Assembly (NCBI RefSeq): GCF_001456935.1
Contig: NZ_KQ758483.1
Location: 930,001-994,000, forward strand
Origin: [Bacillus] enclensis
GTDB lineage: Bacteria > Bacillota > Bacilli > Bacillales > Bacillaceae_B
Direction: 5' to 3'
DNA length: 64,000 bases
This document shows, piece after piece, positions 1-7,881 of this stretch. The notes beneath the pieces are model-generated. The model made no database searches. It was given only the letters and a program-made list of their open reading frames with translations, and was not told the DNA's origin. Made by a program: the position numbers and the translations under genes. How positions within the stretch are numbered: position 1 is the first letter of the stretch; each line of letters starts with the position of its first letter.

Positions 1-31
1 TAAGAAAATAATAATTAATGAATAAGAAACA

Positions 32-56
32 GTTAATTTTCTTGAAAACAGGGAAA
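32..56 (+). promoter_or_regulatory. possible sigma-B-like promoter
   Basis: GTTAAT at 32-37 and GGGAAA at 51-56 are separated by 13 nt, loosely like the general-stress sigma-B pattern GTTTAA-N12-15-GGGTAT. A TATAAT at 58-63 could instead serve sigma A. The downstream gene is of a kind often stress-induced in Bacillus, which is the only reason to mention this weak match. Confidence 0.25.
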
Positions 57-97
57 ATATAATAAAACAGAATTAAATATGCAAAGGTGGAGATCAT

Positions 98-394
98 ATG
101 TGGCTAATCTATTTAAGTATCGCAATTGTGGCAGTTGCTCTAATAATGCTTGCTGTCAGCGCAAGAAAAACATTCAAAGAAACAAAACCGGCGATAGATT
201 CAATTAACCAAACAGTCAGCAGTATTCAGGCAGATATGAATCGCGTGACTGCAGAAACCGACCAGCTCCAAACAACCCAGGGAGAAATTCAGACAGACAT
301 TCAAATGAAAAAAAGCTCGATTATGTACACTGTGAATGAAGCAAAAAGAACACCAAAGGTGGCAAAGGAATTTGCAAGAAGCATGAAAAAATAA
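98..394 (+). CDS. DUF948-type membrane-anchored protein
   Basis: A 98-residue protein with one N-terminal membrane helix (about residues 3-20) followed by a hydrophilic, probably coiled-coil region rich in Gln, Thr and Lys. This is the layout of DUF948/YtxG-like proteins, which are associated with the general stress response in Bacillus. The biochemical role of that family is not established. The start is supported by AAGGTGG 8 nt upstream of ATG. It is followed after 3 nt by a repeat element that carries its terminator. Its short length relative to some YtxG proteins is unremarkable. Confidence 0.75.
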   Translation: MWLIYLSIAIVAVALIMLAVSARKTFKETKPAIDSINQTVSSIQADMNRVTAETDQLQTTQGEIQTDIQMKKSSIMYTVNEAKRTPKVAKEFARSMKK

Positions 395-429
395 GAAAGA
401 GGCTGGGACAAAAGTGATTTAGCATAAGC

Positions 430-478
430 AAAACCCGAACTATTTTGCATGAGATGAGGCAAAATAGCTCGGGTTTTT
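430..478 (+). terminator. rho-independent terminator inside repeat A
   Basis: AAACCCGA-CTATTTTGC pairs with GCAAAATAG-TCGGGTTT and is followed by a T run. It would terminate the DUF948 gene, so the repeat element supplies this gene's transcription terminator. Confidence 0.85.
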
Positions 479-565
479 AATTTGTTCATTGTACATCTAG
501 GAATTAGCTCATTCAGCGGTTGATTGGAGTGCAAGACGAAGACTCCTGCGGGAAGAGTAGCTTAT

Positions 566-689
566 TAGAAAAGCGGAAGGGCTTCGCTCAGAGGCGGGGG
601 GCATAAGACGAATTGGTCACGAAGGCGTTCTTTGCCTTCTTGGCCGGTTTGGCTTATGACCTGTGCCTCAAAGCCCTGCAGCTAGACAA
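566..689 (+). repeat. nested hairpin module in repeat A
   Basis: The module runs from TAGAAAAGCGG to GCTAGACAA. AAGGGCTT near the start pairs with AAGCCCT near the end, GAGGC with GCCTC, CATAAG with CTTATG, and GAAGGC with GCCTTC at the tip, giving one long imperfect hairpin. Two further copies sit in tandem in repeat B (3506-3758), where the stem bases differ but pairing is kept. Confidence 0.7.
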
Positions 690-891
690 GTGAGACCCCG
701 CAGGCTTGCCGAGGAGGCTCACGGGCTACCCGCGGAAAGCGTAGTCTTGCACGGAAATCATTAGCGTTATTTAGTCCACTCTGAAATGTTCGTCTTTAGA
801 CAAGGGAATTTTAGTTTTGTCCCAATCTCTTTCAAGACAATAAGTATACATAATATTATTACAGTATTCCCCTCATCTATTCTTCAATCTC

Positions 892-1797
892 TCATACCGA
901 AACAATTGCCAGCATGATTGGAATCGTTATGATACTCATTAAGGTCGTGATCAATGTACTGGCTGATACCAAATCTGGTTCAGTGTTGAATTGCAGGGAG
1001 AACATCGTCGTATTGGCAGCAGTCGGCATGCTTGCCAAAATGATCAGAATCGCCCCTAGTTCCGCATTAACGGGAAGGAAAGATACAAGAATAAAAGCAA
1101 GTACAGGTGACGCGGCCATTCTCAAAATGATAATAAGTGATAACGACCCTTTTTCAACTGCTTTTCCTCCAAGGGTAGCAAGCTGCATACCCAATACCAC
1201 CATGATGACAGGGATTGTCGCTTGTGAAATCAAATCAATTGTTTGACTCATGAACAACGGGACATGGAGATGCAGCAGCTGAAAACTTAATCCTATCCAT
1301 GCACCATGGAGTATCGGCATTTTGATAATCTTCATCCAGATCTCCCTATTGTCCCTTGTTATATCACTTCCGCTTACAGCATAATACAAACCGATCGTAT
1401 TCATGAGAAACGACTGAATCACCATCATGATGACAGCATAGCGAAAGCCAAGTTCCCCGAACGCAAACAGGATGACAGGCGCCCCGTAATTCCCGCTGTT
1501 CATAAATACGCCGGAAAGAATCATCGCGGAGACTTTAGGCTTGGAATAATCATTTGCCCTGGCGACTATTTTAATCGTAACAATCAATAGCAGACAAAGG
1601 GACAAACAAAAGATAAATATATATAGGTAGTCCATATTTAGTTCATTCTCGTAAAATGTCTTGAATGCAAGAAATGGATACATTAAATAGATGGCCATTT
1701 TAGAAATAGAATTGATTTCAAATCCGAGTTTCTTCTGCCCGATGTATCCTACAGCAAAAACCAATAAAGCAGGAAGGACAATCAATATGACATTCAT
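892..1797 (-). CDS. AEC-family transporter
   Basis: A 301-residue, almost entirely hydrophobic protein with about ten membrane helices. The pattern matches the auxin efflux carrier (AEC) family, including the conserved Asn/Pro-containing segments (MNSGNYGAPV near residue 100 and the MPTAANTTMF region near residue 260). Bacterial AEC members export or exchange organic acids such as malate. It lies 79 bp downstream of the 2-hydroxycarboxylate symporter on the same strand, with a weak terminator between, so a role in malate or lactate flux is plausible. Substrate is not determined. The ribosome-binding site (GGTGAAG) is modest. Confidence 0.85.
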   Translation of the reverse strand: MNVILIVLPALLVFAVGYIGQKKLGFEINSISKMAIYLMYPFLAFKTFYENELNMDYLYIFIFCLSLCLLLIVTIKIVARANDYSKPKVSAMILSGVFMNSGNYGAPVILFAFGELGFRYAVIMMVIQSFLMNTIGLYYAVSGSDITRDNREIWMKIIKMPILHGAWIGLSFQLLHLHVPLFMSQTIDLISQATIPVIMVVLGMQLATLGGKAVEKGSLSLIIILRMAASPVLAFILVSFLPVNAELGAILIILASMPTAANTTMFSLQFNTEPDLVSASTLITTLMSIITIPIMLAIVSV

Positions 1798-1830
1798 TTT
1801 TCTTCACCACAATCATAAGTCATTAAAGAT

Positions 1831-1856
1831 AGGCCTGACTGCAATAGTCAAGCCTT
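1831..1856 (-). terminator. weak terminator after maeN
   Basis: On the minus strand AAGGCTTGACT and AGTCAGGCCT pair around a 5-nt loop and are followed by ATCTTT. The short T run suggests partial read-through into the AEC transporter gene. Confidence 0.5.
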
Positions 1857-1876
1857 CGTTTAAGTTTAACATGTTT

Positions 1877-3202
1877 TTACAAGAGAGGTATGATCAGACC
1901 GGCCAATAACAATATCAAAGCACCGCCAAGGCGGGAGGAGATTTGAGCAAACGGCATAAGTTCCATTCTCTTTGAAGCGGATAGAACAGCAACATCTCCA
2001 GTCCCCCCCATATTCGCCATGCAAAGTCCTGCCGTAATCGCTGATTCTATCGGATAAAAGCCAACCAGTTTTCCCAGGATCGCTGCCCCGATGATCGCTC
2101 CGAGCACCACTCCGAAAACAGTTAAAATATACTGAAGAGTCAATGCTTCAAGCACCGTATTCAAGTCAGTATAGGCCACACCGATTCCAAACAACAGGGC
2201 AAATGTCCAGTTGCTTGCCACAAACTGATACCACTGACTTGCGCCTTCCACCACATTTTGAGGGATGATATTGGAAATCTTCGCCGCAGCCACAAGAATG
2301 ATCATGATGGCATATGGATGAAGCGGAAGAACTGTGCCAAGCAATGTCCCGACTGCAAAAAATGTCAAAGCCGCCAATAAACCGACCCCCATCTTTTCCA
2401 CATTGTACTTTTGCTTTGTTTTCTCATATGTGAAGCCTTTCATCAATTGACCGTTTCCACTTAAGGAGGGAACTTTCTTCCCAATCATATCAAGTACGGA
2501 CGCCAGTATGATGGCAAATACATTTCCTAACGCCAGAGCAGGTACAAGCATCGAAATATAGTAGCTTGGCTCATTCCCCATCATTTCAGAGTAGATTTGA
2601 CTCATTGGGACAGCCCCTGCCCCCATTCCTCCGCCCATGATTGGCATCGTAATGACAAGTATGGCTTCTTGCAGAGTGAACCCGACAAGAAATCCAAGCA
2701 GCCCGGCGATGATGACAGCTCCTGCAACAGCTCCGAAAATCGGAAGGAAATATCGAAGCCCTACTTTCACAAGCACTTCTGAGTTCATTCCTAAAATGCT
2801 TCCTGTAATCAATGCAGCAATATAGAAATTCAGGAATCCTCCTGATTTCATAAAGTCAGTCATCGAAGTAACTGTCTCTTCTGGAAGTAATCCTGCATAT
2901 ACCATAAACGCAGAACCAAAAATCGCAATGATTGCTCCTCCCCCCAGGAATGTCTTGACAACTGGAGTGCGATCACCCGCCCAGCCCAGCAGTTCACCGA
3001 GAACCATCATGACAAGAAGGGTCCCGATCATACCTCCCGGGAGATTACCAGTATATAAGCTTACTAGTGTTATAGCTGTGAAAACCAAAAACCATAAGAT
3101 CGGTATATTGAAAATATGCAAGGACCGATTTTGGTTCGACACGACCTTTTCCTTTCCCCCTTTTTCTTCCTTAAATGCAAGTGTTGAATTTACTTGTCCC
3201 AT
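1877..3202 (-). CDS. maeN: Na+/malate (2-hydroxycarboxylate) symporter
   Basis: A member of the 2-hydroxycarboxylate transporter (2HCT/CitS) family, taking up malate or citrate with sodium. About eleven hydrophobic helices are visible, and the re-entrant-loop signature GGMGAGAVPMS sits near residue 190, where CitS-family proteins have their GGxG motif. An ATG at 3211 has a GGGGG run directly abutting it. The ATG at 3202 is 9 nt from that run and is preferred (441 residues). Divided from its regulators by repeat B but on the same strand, it reproduces the maeN-malKR partnership known in B. subtilis. A perfect cre site lies 115 bp upstream, so glucose repression is likely. Confidence 0.9.
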   Translation of the reverse strand: MGQVNSTLAFKEEKGGKEKVVSNQNRSLHIFNIPILWFLVFTAITLVSLYTGNLPGGMIGTLLVMMVLGELLGWAGDRTPVVKTFLGGGAIIAIFGSAFMVYAGLLPEETVTSMTDFMKSGGFLNFYIAALITGSILGMNSEVLVKVGLRYFLPIFGAVAGAVIIAGLLGFLVGFTLQEAILVITMPIMGGGMGAGAVPMSQIYSEMMGNEPSYYISMLVPALALGNVFAIILASVLDMIGKKVPSLSGNGQLMKGFTYEKTKQKYNVEKMGVGLLAALTFFAVGTLLGTVLPLHPYAIMIILVAAAKISNIIPQNVVEGASQWYQFVASNWTFALLFGIGVAYTDLNTVLEALTLQYILTVFGVVLGAIIGAAILGKLVGFYPIESAITAGLCMANMGGTGDVAVLSASKRMELMPFAQISSRLGGALILLLAGLIIPLL

Positions 3203-3316
3203 CCTATTCATCCCCCAGTTTGAATTTAAACGTTACTAGTGAATCATTTGTCACTGACTGTTTCCTGACAGAAAATTATTCGGAAAATTAAAAAATAAAT
3301 ATTGTAATTCAATACT

Positions 3317-3331
3317 ATGAAAACGCTTACT
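3317..3331. promoter_or_regulatory. cre site (CcpA operator)
   Basis: ATGAAAACGCTTACT matches every position of the catabolite-responsive element consensus WTGNAANCGNWNNCW. It lies about 115 bp upstream of the chosen maeN start. Its position near the promoter suggests CcpA control of malate uptake, consistent with carbon catabolite control of organic-acid transport in Bacillus. Confidence 0.75.
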
Positions 3332-3505
3332 GTTTTCAAAGATTTTGAAACTATTGATTGGCTTTTGTAATTAAAAAAAGAGATTGGGACAAAACTAAAA
3401 AGTAGAAGTACAATCTCAGTCCAGGTTTTTTACCGCTAATGATTTCCGTGCAAGACTTCGCTTTCCGCGGGCGGGTGGTGAGCCTCCTCGGATTAGCCTG
3501 CGGGT

Positions 3506-3758
3506 TAGAAAGTTGGAAGGGCTTTGGTCAGAGGCGGGTGGCATAAGGCGAATCGACCACGAAGGCGTTGTTCTTTGCCTTCTTGGGCGAGTTGACTTAT
3601 GACATGTGCCTCTAAGCCCTGGAGCTGGACAAATAGAAAAGCGGAAGCGGCTCGCCCAGAGGCGACAAGCATAAGGCGAGAAAGCCGGAAAGGCGTACTT
3701 TGCCTTTTTGGCTTTCTTGACTTATGACCTCGAGCCTCTAGCCGCTGGAGCTGGACAA
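3506..3758 (-). repeat. tandem pair of nested hairpin modules in repeat B
   Basis: Two head-to-tail modules (about 3506-3632 and 3634-3758), each running from TAGAAA-GG to AGCTGGACAA. In the first the outer arms are AAGGGCTT/AAGCCCT, in the second AGCGGCT/AGCCGCT. The inner arms likewise change together (GAGAAAGCC with GGCTTTCTT in the second). The changes preserve base pairing, indicating selection on a DNA or RNA hairpin. Confidence 0.7.
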
Positions 3759-3850
3759 GTCTCACCTAACACGCTTTCCCGCAGGAGTCTACGTTTTGCA
3801 CTCCAATCAATCGCTGGAAAGGGCTAAACTCTAAATGTACTTTAAACAAT

Positions 3851-3899
3851 AAAAACCCGAACTCATTTGCCCTATCTTTTGCAAATTAGTTCGGGTTTT
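3851..3899 (-). terminator. terminator of malR inside repeat B
   Basis: On the minus strand AAAACCCGAACTAATTTGC pairs with GCAAATGAGTTCGGGTTTTT, ending in a T run. It lies 31 nt after the malR stop and is the counterpart of the 430-478 terminator. Confidence 0.85.
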
Positions 3900-3929
3900 A
3901 CTTAGACTAAAACACTTTTGTCCCAGCCT

Positions 3930-4640
3930 CTATAAATAGTTCCTTAGCCGGACACCATTCTGTTTATTCAATTTATATTGGTATACCGGTCTTCCGATCC
4001 CGTAATTCAAGCTCTCGTACACCACGCCGATTTCATGAAGGAATTTAAGATATTTTCTTATTGAAACCCGTGATATAGTCATTACTTCCGCAAGTTCATC
4101 AGTCGAAAACGACTTTTCCCCAAGTTTCTTGATTTCTTCATAAATTATTGACAGCGTTCTGCTTGTCAACCCTTTCGGAAGGCTTGCCTTCCCACTTGGT
4201 GACAGAACATCTTTTTTCAGAAGCAGATCAAGCTCGTTCTGTCCAATGGTCGCTTGATTCTCAAAGATTTGTGTAGTCTTTCGATATGAAGTTAAAGCCT
4301 TGCTAAACCTCTCAAATTCAAATGGTTTGATCAAATAGTCGACAACCCCCATGCGAAGCGCGGCTTGTATATTCTCTACTTCGGAAGCAGCTGTGATCAG
4401 AATGACATCTGTTTCGTATTGCTTCAGCCTGATTTCCTCCAGTAAATCCATTCCCGTCTCATTCCCAGGCATAAAGACATCCAGTAGAATAAGATCGACT
4501 TTGCATTTACTCAGCACTTCCTTGGCATGATTTATAGTAGTTGCTACGCCCGCTAGATCAAATCCCGGAATGTCTTGCAGATAAATTTGATTGAACTTGG
4601 CCACCATCGGGTCATCCTCTACGATTAAAACCTTTATCAT
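3930..4640 (-). CDS. malR: malate response regulator (CitB/DctR family)
   Basis: A 236-residue response regulator with an N-terminal receiver domain (acidic pocket DD near residues 9-10, phospho-acceptor D54 in LLDVF, conserved Lys in LIKPF near residue 105) and a C-terminal helix-turn-helix (about residues 178-200). This is the CitB/DcuR layout. It overlaps the sensor gene by 29 nt, so the two are probably translationally coupled. With the symporter downstream it corresponds to MalR (YufM), which activates maeN in response to malate. Its TAG stop overlaps the terminal AGAGGCTGGG of repeat B, so the element seems to have inserted at the very end of the gene. Confidence 0.9.
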   Translation of the reverse strand: MIKVLIVEDDPMVAKFNQIYLQDIPGFDLAGVATTINHAKEVLSKCKVDLILLDVFMPGNETGMDLLEEIRLKQYETDVILITAASEVENIQAALRMGVVDYLIKPFEFERFSKALTSYRKTTQIFENQATIGQNELDLLLKKDVLSPSGKASLPKGLTSRTLSIIYEEIKKLGEKSFSTDELAEVMTISRVSIRKYLKFLHEIGVVYESLNYGIGRPVYQYKLNKQNGVRLRNYL

Positions 4641-6240
4641 TTATTTCCCCCCCAAACGAAGCTTGTACAATCATGGTTGTCCCTGATTTCTCTTTCGATT
4701 CCACATGCAGATGTCCAGCCAATTTATTTAAGCTCTCTCTTACCAGAAAGAGGCCATATCCCCTTCCTGTCCCTTTCGAGGAATATCCTTTTTGAAAAAT
4801 ATCATCAATAATATCCTCCGGGATCCCTTGTCCTGAATCCGTAACGATCAATTCAAGGGTCGTATCTTCATAGGTTAATTCCAAAAGAACCTCTCTTTCA
4901 ATACACTCTGAGGTTGCTTCAATGCTATTGTCCAATAAATTCCCTATGATAGTAATTAAATGATGGGTCACCTCGGGCTCCATCGGTTCGGGAATTACAT
5001 TTCGGCAGTCGACTGTTAACTCAACACCTTTCTCCCTTGCATGACTGAGCTTCCCCATAATGAATCCTGCCAGAGCAGGATCTTTTATATTGGAAGATAT
5101 GGCGCTCACTTCGTCCATATTGATCGAAACGAGTTCTTTGATATATTGGTTCAATCTCGAGTAATCCTTCATTTTCACCAAACCCAGAATGACGTGCATT
5201 TTGTTCATGAATTCATGGGATTGAGCCCGGAGTGCTTCTGCATATGACTTTACCCCTGTCAGTTGTTCAGCCAATCGGTTCACATCTGTTTTATCACGGA
5301 AGGTAGAAATGGCACCGGCGACTTCGCCATTCACAATTAATGGAACACGATTCTCCAGAATTGAAACCCCATTTATTATCTGCTCTTCATTCAATTCGGG
5401 TTTTCCTGTTTTCATCACCGCTTCCAGCCTGGATAGAGGCATGAATTCCTTTATAGGCAAACCGACTGGATTGACGTCAAGGCCAGCTTTGGTAAAGATT
5501 CTCAATGCTGATTTATTCACTAAAGAGATCGTCGTGTCCCTATTTACCGCTACAACCCCTTCATGAACCGACTGGAGCATGGTGTTCCTTTCTTCCAGTA
5601 TCTTTGCGATTGAACCAGGCTCAAGTCCGAATAATATTTTCTTTATGTATCTTGCAATAATCAAAGCCCCGATGATGCCAACGACGATGCCTATGACAGA
5701 GCCAGTCAAGATATTATTGTGGCTTTGATTCAGCGCCTCTTCCACCCTGTTCAAAGAAATCCCGACGGCCACCGCCCCGATCTGCTGGTCATTTTCATTA
5801 TAAATCGGGGAAAACGCCCTCACGGATTGCCCCAGTGTTCCTTCTGAAATTGAGAGGCTTTCCTTTCCCCTCAGTACATCTTTTTCATCACCGCCGACAA
5901 AGTGTTTGCCAATCTGTTCCTGGTTAGGGTGGGATTTCCTGATCCCGTTCATATCCATTACGACTACAAACAACACTTCAGCCGACTTTTGAATATCCAG
6001 GGTATAATCTTGTATTTCCCCTTCATTCTTTCTGTTTTCCAAACCATCTTTAACAATGGTTGAATGTGCAACGGTCCTGGCAACGACTTTCGCTTTTTCT
6101 TCGATTGATGATTCAATGTTTTCATTAATCGTTCTCGATATGAGTAAATCTGTCAATAATAGCGATACAAGGACAACGGTGCATACGAAAAGAATGATCA
6201 TCGTACTCAGTTTAAGCTGCTTCTTTTTCACAGGACTCAC
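4612..6240 (-). CDS. malK: malate sensor histidine kinase
   Basis: A 542-residue membrane sensor of the CitA/DcuS family. Helices at about 13-35 and 178-198 enclose an extracytoplasmic PAS/Cache ligand domain. A cytoplasmic PAS domain (about 215-325) follows, then an H-box with H342 in SHEFMNKMH, and an ATPase domain with NLLDNSIEA, DSGQGIPED and GRGYGLFLV motifs. It should sense external malate and phosphorylate MalR. Transcription runs malK-malR and then toward maeN. Length and domain order are usual for the family. Confidence 0.9.
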   Translation of the reverse strand: MSPVKKKQLKLSTMIILFVCTVVLVSLLLTDLLISRTINENIESSIEEKAKVVARTVAHSTIVKDGLENRKNEGEIQDYTLDIQKSAEVLFVVVMDMNGIRKSHPNQEQIGKHFVGGDEKDVLRGKESLSISEGTLGQSVRAFSPIYNENDQQIGAVAVGISLNRVEEALNQSHNNILTGSVIGIVVGIIGALIIARYIKKILFGLEPGSIAKILEERNTMLQSVHEGVVAVNRDTTISLVNKSALRIFTKAGLDVNPVGLPIKEFMPLSRLEAVMKTGKPELNEEQIINGVSILENRVPLIVNGEVAGAISTFRDKTDVNRLAEQLTGVKSYAEALRAQSHEFMNKMHVILGLVKMKDYSRLNQYIKELVSINMDEVSAISSNIKDPALAGFIMGKLSHAREKGVELTVDCRNVIPEPMEPEVTHHLITIIGNLLDNSIEATSECIEREVLLELTYEDTTLELIVTDSGQGIPEDIIDDIFQKGYSSKGTGRGYGLFLVRESLNKLAGHLHVESKEKSGTTMIVQASFGGEINDKGFNRRG

Positions 6241-6351
6241 TCCAGACTACATAATACATTACATTTTACACGATAATCAGAAAATTGTGGGATAATGGGT
6301 ATGATACTTGTATGCTGTTAGAATGAAAGGAAATTCTCAGGAGGGTTGATA

Positions 6352-7002
6352 ATGAAGAAATGGGCATTTGTGTCTGACTTTGACGGGACGATTACAAAGA
6401 AAGACTTTTATAAAATCGTCATAGACAAGTATTTTAATGAAGGCAAAGATCTGTATAACCAATGGAAATCCAATGAAATTAAAGATATAGAATTTTTAGC
6501 TTCTGTTTTCAGCTCGATCAACCAGGAAGAAGATATTATCATTGAGGATATTAAATCCATCGACATTGATGAATACGTCCCGACTTTTATTAAAAATGTG
6601 CAAAATAGCAACGGGGATTTTTACATTTTAAGTGCAGGGACCGATTATTATATCCATCACCTGCTGAACCATTACGGGGTAGACGGAGTAAAAGTATTTT
6701 CTAATGAAGGGTACTATGAAGATAAGAATGTGCACCTGCACCTTGACAGCAGTCACCCTCACCATTCTGAACGTTATGGAATCGATAAATCTAAAGTCAT
6801 TGCAGATTTAAAAAAAGAATATGAATTCGTATGTTTTGCCGGTGACAGTGAGCCTGATTCACATCCAGCCAAACTGGCACATGTAACCTTTGCCTTTGCA
6901 CAACTCCAAGATCTTCTGAAAAGCCTTTCACTTCCTTGTATCAATGTGCGAAATTTCAAAGAGATTGAAAGGTATTTGCGTGAAAAGAATTACCTTGACT
7001 AG
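6352..7002 (+). CDS. HAD phosphatase, MtnX-like
   Basis: A 216-residue HAD-superfamily (IB subclass) phosphatase. Motif I is SDFDGTIT near the N-terminus with both catalytic aspartates, motif II is the LSAGTD segment, and motif IV is FAGDSEPD. The sequence resembles MtnX (2-hydroxy-3-keto-5-methylthiopentenyl-1-phosphate phosphatase of methionine salvage), but no other mtn genes are near, so the substrate is open. ATG 6352 is preferred: AGGAGGG lies 6 nt upstream, and a TTG at 6346 would fall directly against it. Confidence 0.8.
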   Translation: MKKWAFVSDFDGTITKKDFYKIVIDKYFNEGKDLYNQWKSNEIKDIEFLASVFSSINQEEDIIIEDIKSIDIDEYVPTFIKNVQNSNGDFYILSAGTDYYIHHLLNHYGVDGVKVFSNEGYYEDKNVHLHLDSSHPHHSERYGIDKSKVIADLKKEYEFVCFAGDSEPDSHPAKLAHVTFAFAQLQDLLKSLSLPCINVRNFKEIERYLREKNYLD

Positions 7003-7136
7003 TATATCTTCAGCATGTTTTTGCGCTGGAACCTTATACGTTGTATAATGAATATGCCCTTCCCGAACATTCGCTTGTTGCGGGACACTTAACCACTGTA
7101 CGGACGGGAAGGGCCTCGATTATGAGATAAATAAAA

Positions 7137-7177
7137 AATAGCTTCAATGATCCGCTACCGGACCCATTGAAGCTATT
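7137..7177. terminator. bidirectional terminator
   Basis: AATAGCTTCAATG and CATTGAAGCTATT form a perfect 13-bp stem with A and T tracts on the two sides. It can end both the MtnX-like gene and the convergent lipoprotein gene. A second, long-looped inverted repeat (GCCCTTCCCG/CGGGAAGGGC, 7055-7114) lies just before it. Confidence 0.8.
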
Positions 7178-7197
7178 ACTTTTTAAATGATAGAGAA

Positions 7198-7668
7198 TTA
7201 ATGCTGATGACCATCCTCATCGTGATCATGGTCAAGCGATTCCTCGAATGCATTCAGCTCTTCTTCCGAGACATCCCCTGCAAGGATATGACGGATAGGC
7301 ATGACATGCATGTCTCTTGCAGTCACATGGGTTTGGACATAGTAGATGCCGTCCTCACTGAATGAAGTCTTGATTTTGTACGTCCCCTCTTTTACATGCT
7401 CACCCTTGAACATTTTGCTTTCGTCTTTATTGTGCCCTTTCCAAACCTCGAATTTCACTTCATCTGCGTTATCTACCGCTTCCTTGCCCTGTGTCACTCT
7501 CACTTCCAGAATCGTTGCTTCATTTAGAGCCACTTCTTCAGGTGCTGTAATATCTGCTTTTACTTGTTCAGGCAGCTTACTTTCTTTAACCTCTTTACTA
7601 TTTTCTGAGCATGCTGATAAAAACAGTATGATTCCAAGCACGGATAGCAGCATGATAGACTTCTTCAT
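7198..7668 (-). CDS. YtkA/FixH-like lipoprotein with His-rich tail
   Basis: A 156-residue secreted lipoprotein: signal peptide with lipobox LSAC (lipid-modified C20), a YtkA/FixH-like beta-sandwich of about 90 residues, and a C-terminal DHDHDEDGHQH segment that could bind metal. YtkA-like proteins occur beside copper and cytochrome oxidase assembly genes. A two-component system diverges from it and a SCO lipoprotein lies 2.3 kb away, supporting a metal or redox envelope role. The 213-bp divergent region contains TTGTGA boxes that may be bound by the neighbouring regulator. Confidence 0.75.
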   Translation of the reverse strand: MKKSIMLLSVLGIILFLSACSENSKEVKESKLPEQVKADITAPEEVALNEATILEVRVTQGKEAVDNADEVKFEVWKGHNKDESKMFKGEHVKEGTYKIKTSFSEDGIYYVQTHVTARDMHVMPIRHILAGDVSEEELNAFEESLDHDHDEDGHQH

Positions 7669-7805
7669 ATATTTACCCCCTACACTTTTTCATAGTTGTT
7701 ACTTGGGAAATTGCTTCCCTTTCTTTTAGTTTAATAAAGAATTGTGAAGGAAAAATGAAATCTATTTCATTTTTTTCATCTCTGGGTATGGACTCACTAT
7801 GTAAC

Positions 7806-7822
7806 TCACAATTTCTTCACAA
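7806..7822. promoter_or_regulatory. direct-repeat operator for the adjacent OmpR-type regulator
   Basis: On the minus strand the site reads TTGTGA-AGAAA-TTGTGA, two identical hexamers with an 11-bp period, the usual geometry of OmpR/PhoB-family sites. It covers the -35 region of a plus-strand promoter with TATAAT at 7831-7836. A further TTGTGA at 7742-7747 is near the lipoprotein promoter. Binding is inferred, not shown. Confidence 0.5.
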
Positions 7823-7881
7823 ATCTATTGTATAATAAGGTCCGATAGTAGTGAAAAGAAATAACAGGAGGTCATATAGTT

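Larger units (their letters stand above)
398..830 (+). repeat. composite intergenic repeat element, copy A
   Basis: The element begins AGAGGCTGGGACAAAA and ends TTTTGTCCCAATCTCT, so its termini are imperfect inverted repeats. Inside are a T-tailed hairpin (430-478), the arms CTCCTGCGGG and CCGCGGAAAGCGTAGTC, and a nested hairpin module (566-689). A second copy in the opposite orientation lies at 3379-3932. There is no coding capacity and no transposase. Such GGGACAAAA-ended elements are known as dispersed repeats in Bacillaceae. I infer a non-autonomous mobile or retained structural element. Confidence 0.75.
3379..3932 (-). repeat. composite intergenic repeat element, copy B
   Basis: This is the reverse-oriented relative of the element at 398-830: on the minus strand it starts AGAGGCTGGGACAAAAGTG and ends TTTTGTCCCAATCTCT, with the same terminator hairpin and the same CTCCTGCGGG arm. 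It differs in carrying two nested hairpin modules instead of one. Its minus-strand 5' end overlaps the stop codon of malR. A short ORF in this region (3505-3765) is only repeat sequence. Confidence 0.75.

Noticed and set aside
914..1590. Plus-strand open frames across the AEC transporter gene
   Set aside because: They are antisense shadows of a well-supported membrane protein gene and have no ribosome-binding sites.
3505..3765. 86-codon open frame inside repeat B
   Set aside because: It is made of the nested hairpin modules, has no ribosome-binding site, and its sequence follows the repeat structure and not codon bias.
398..3932. Composite transposon carrying maeN
   Set aside because: The flanking elements encode no transposase, are unequal in length and modular in structure, and no target-site duplication is evident.
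7055..7114. Terminator from GCCCTTCCCG/CGGGAAGGGC
   Set aside because: The loop is about 40 nt and no T run follows; the perfect hairpin at 7137-7177 is the more convincing terminator.
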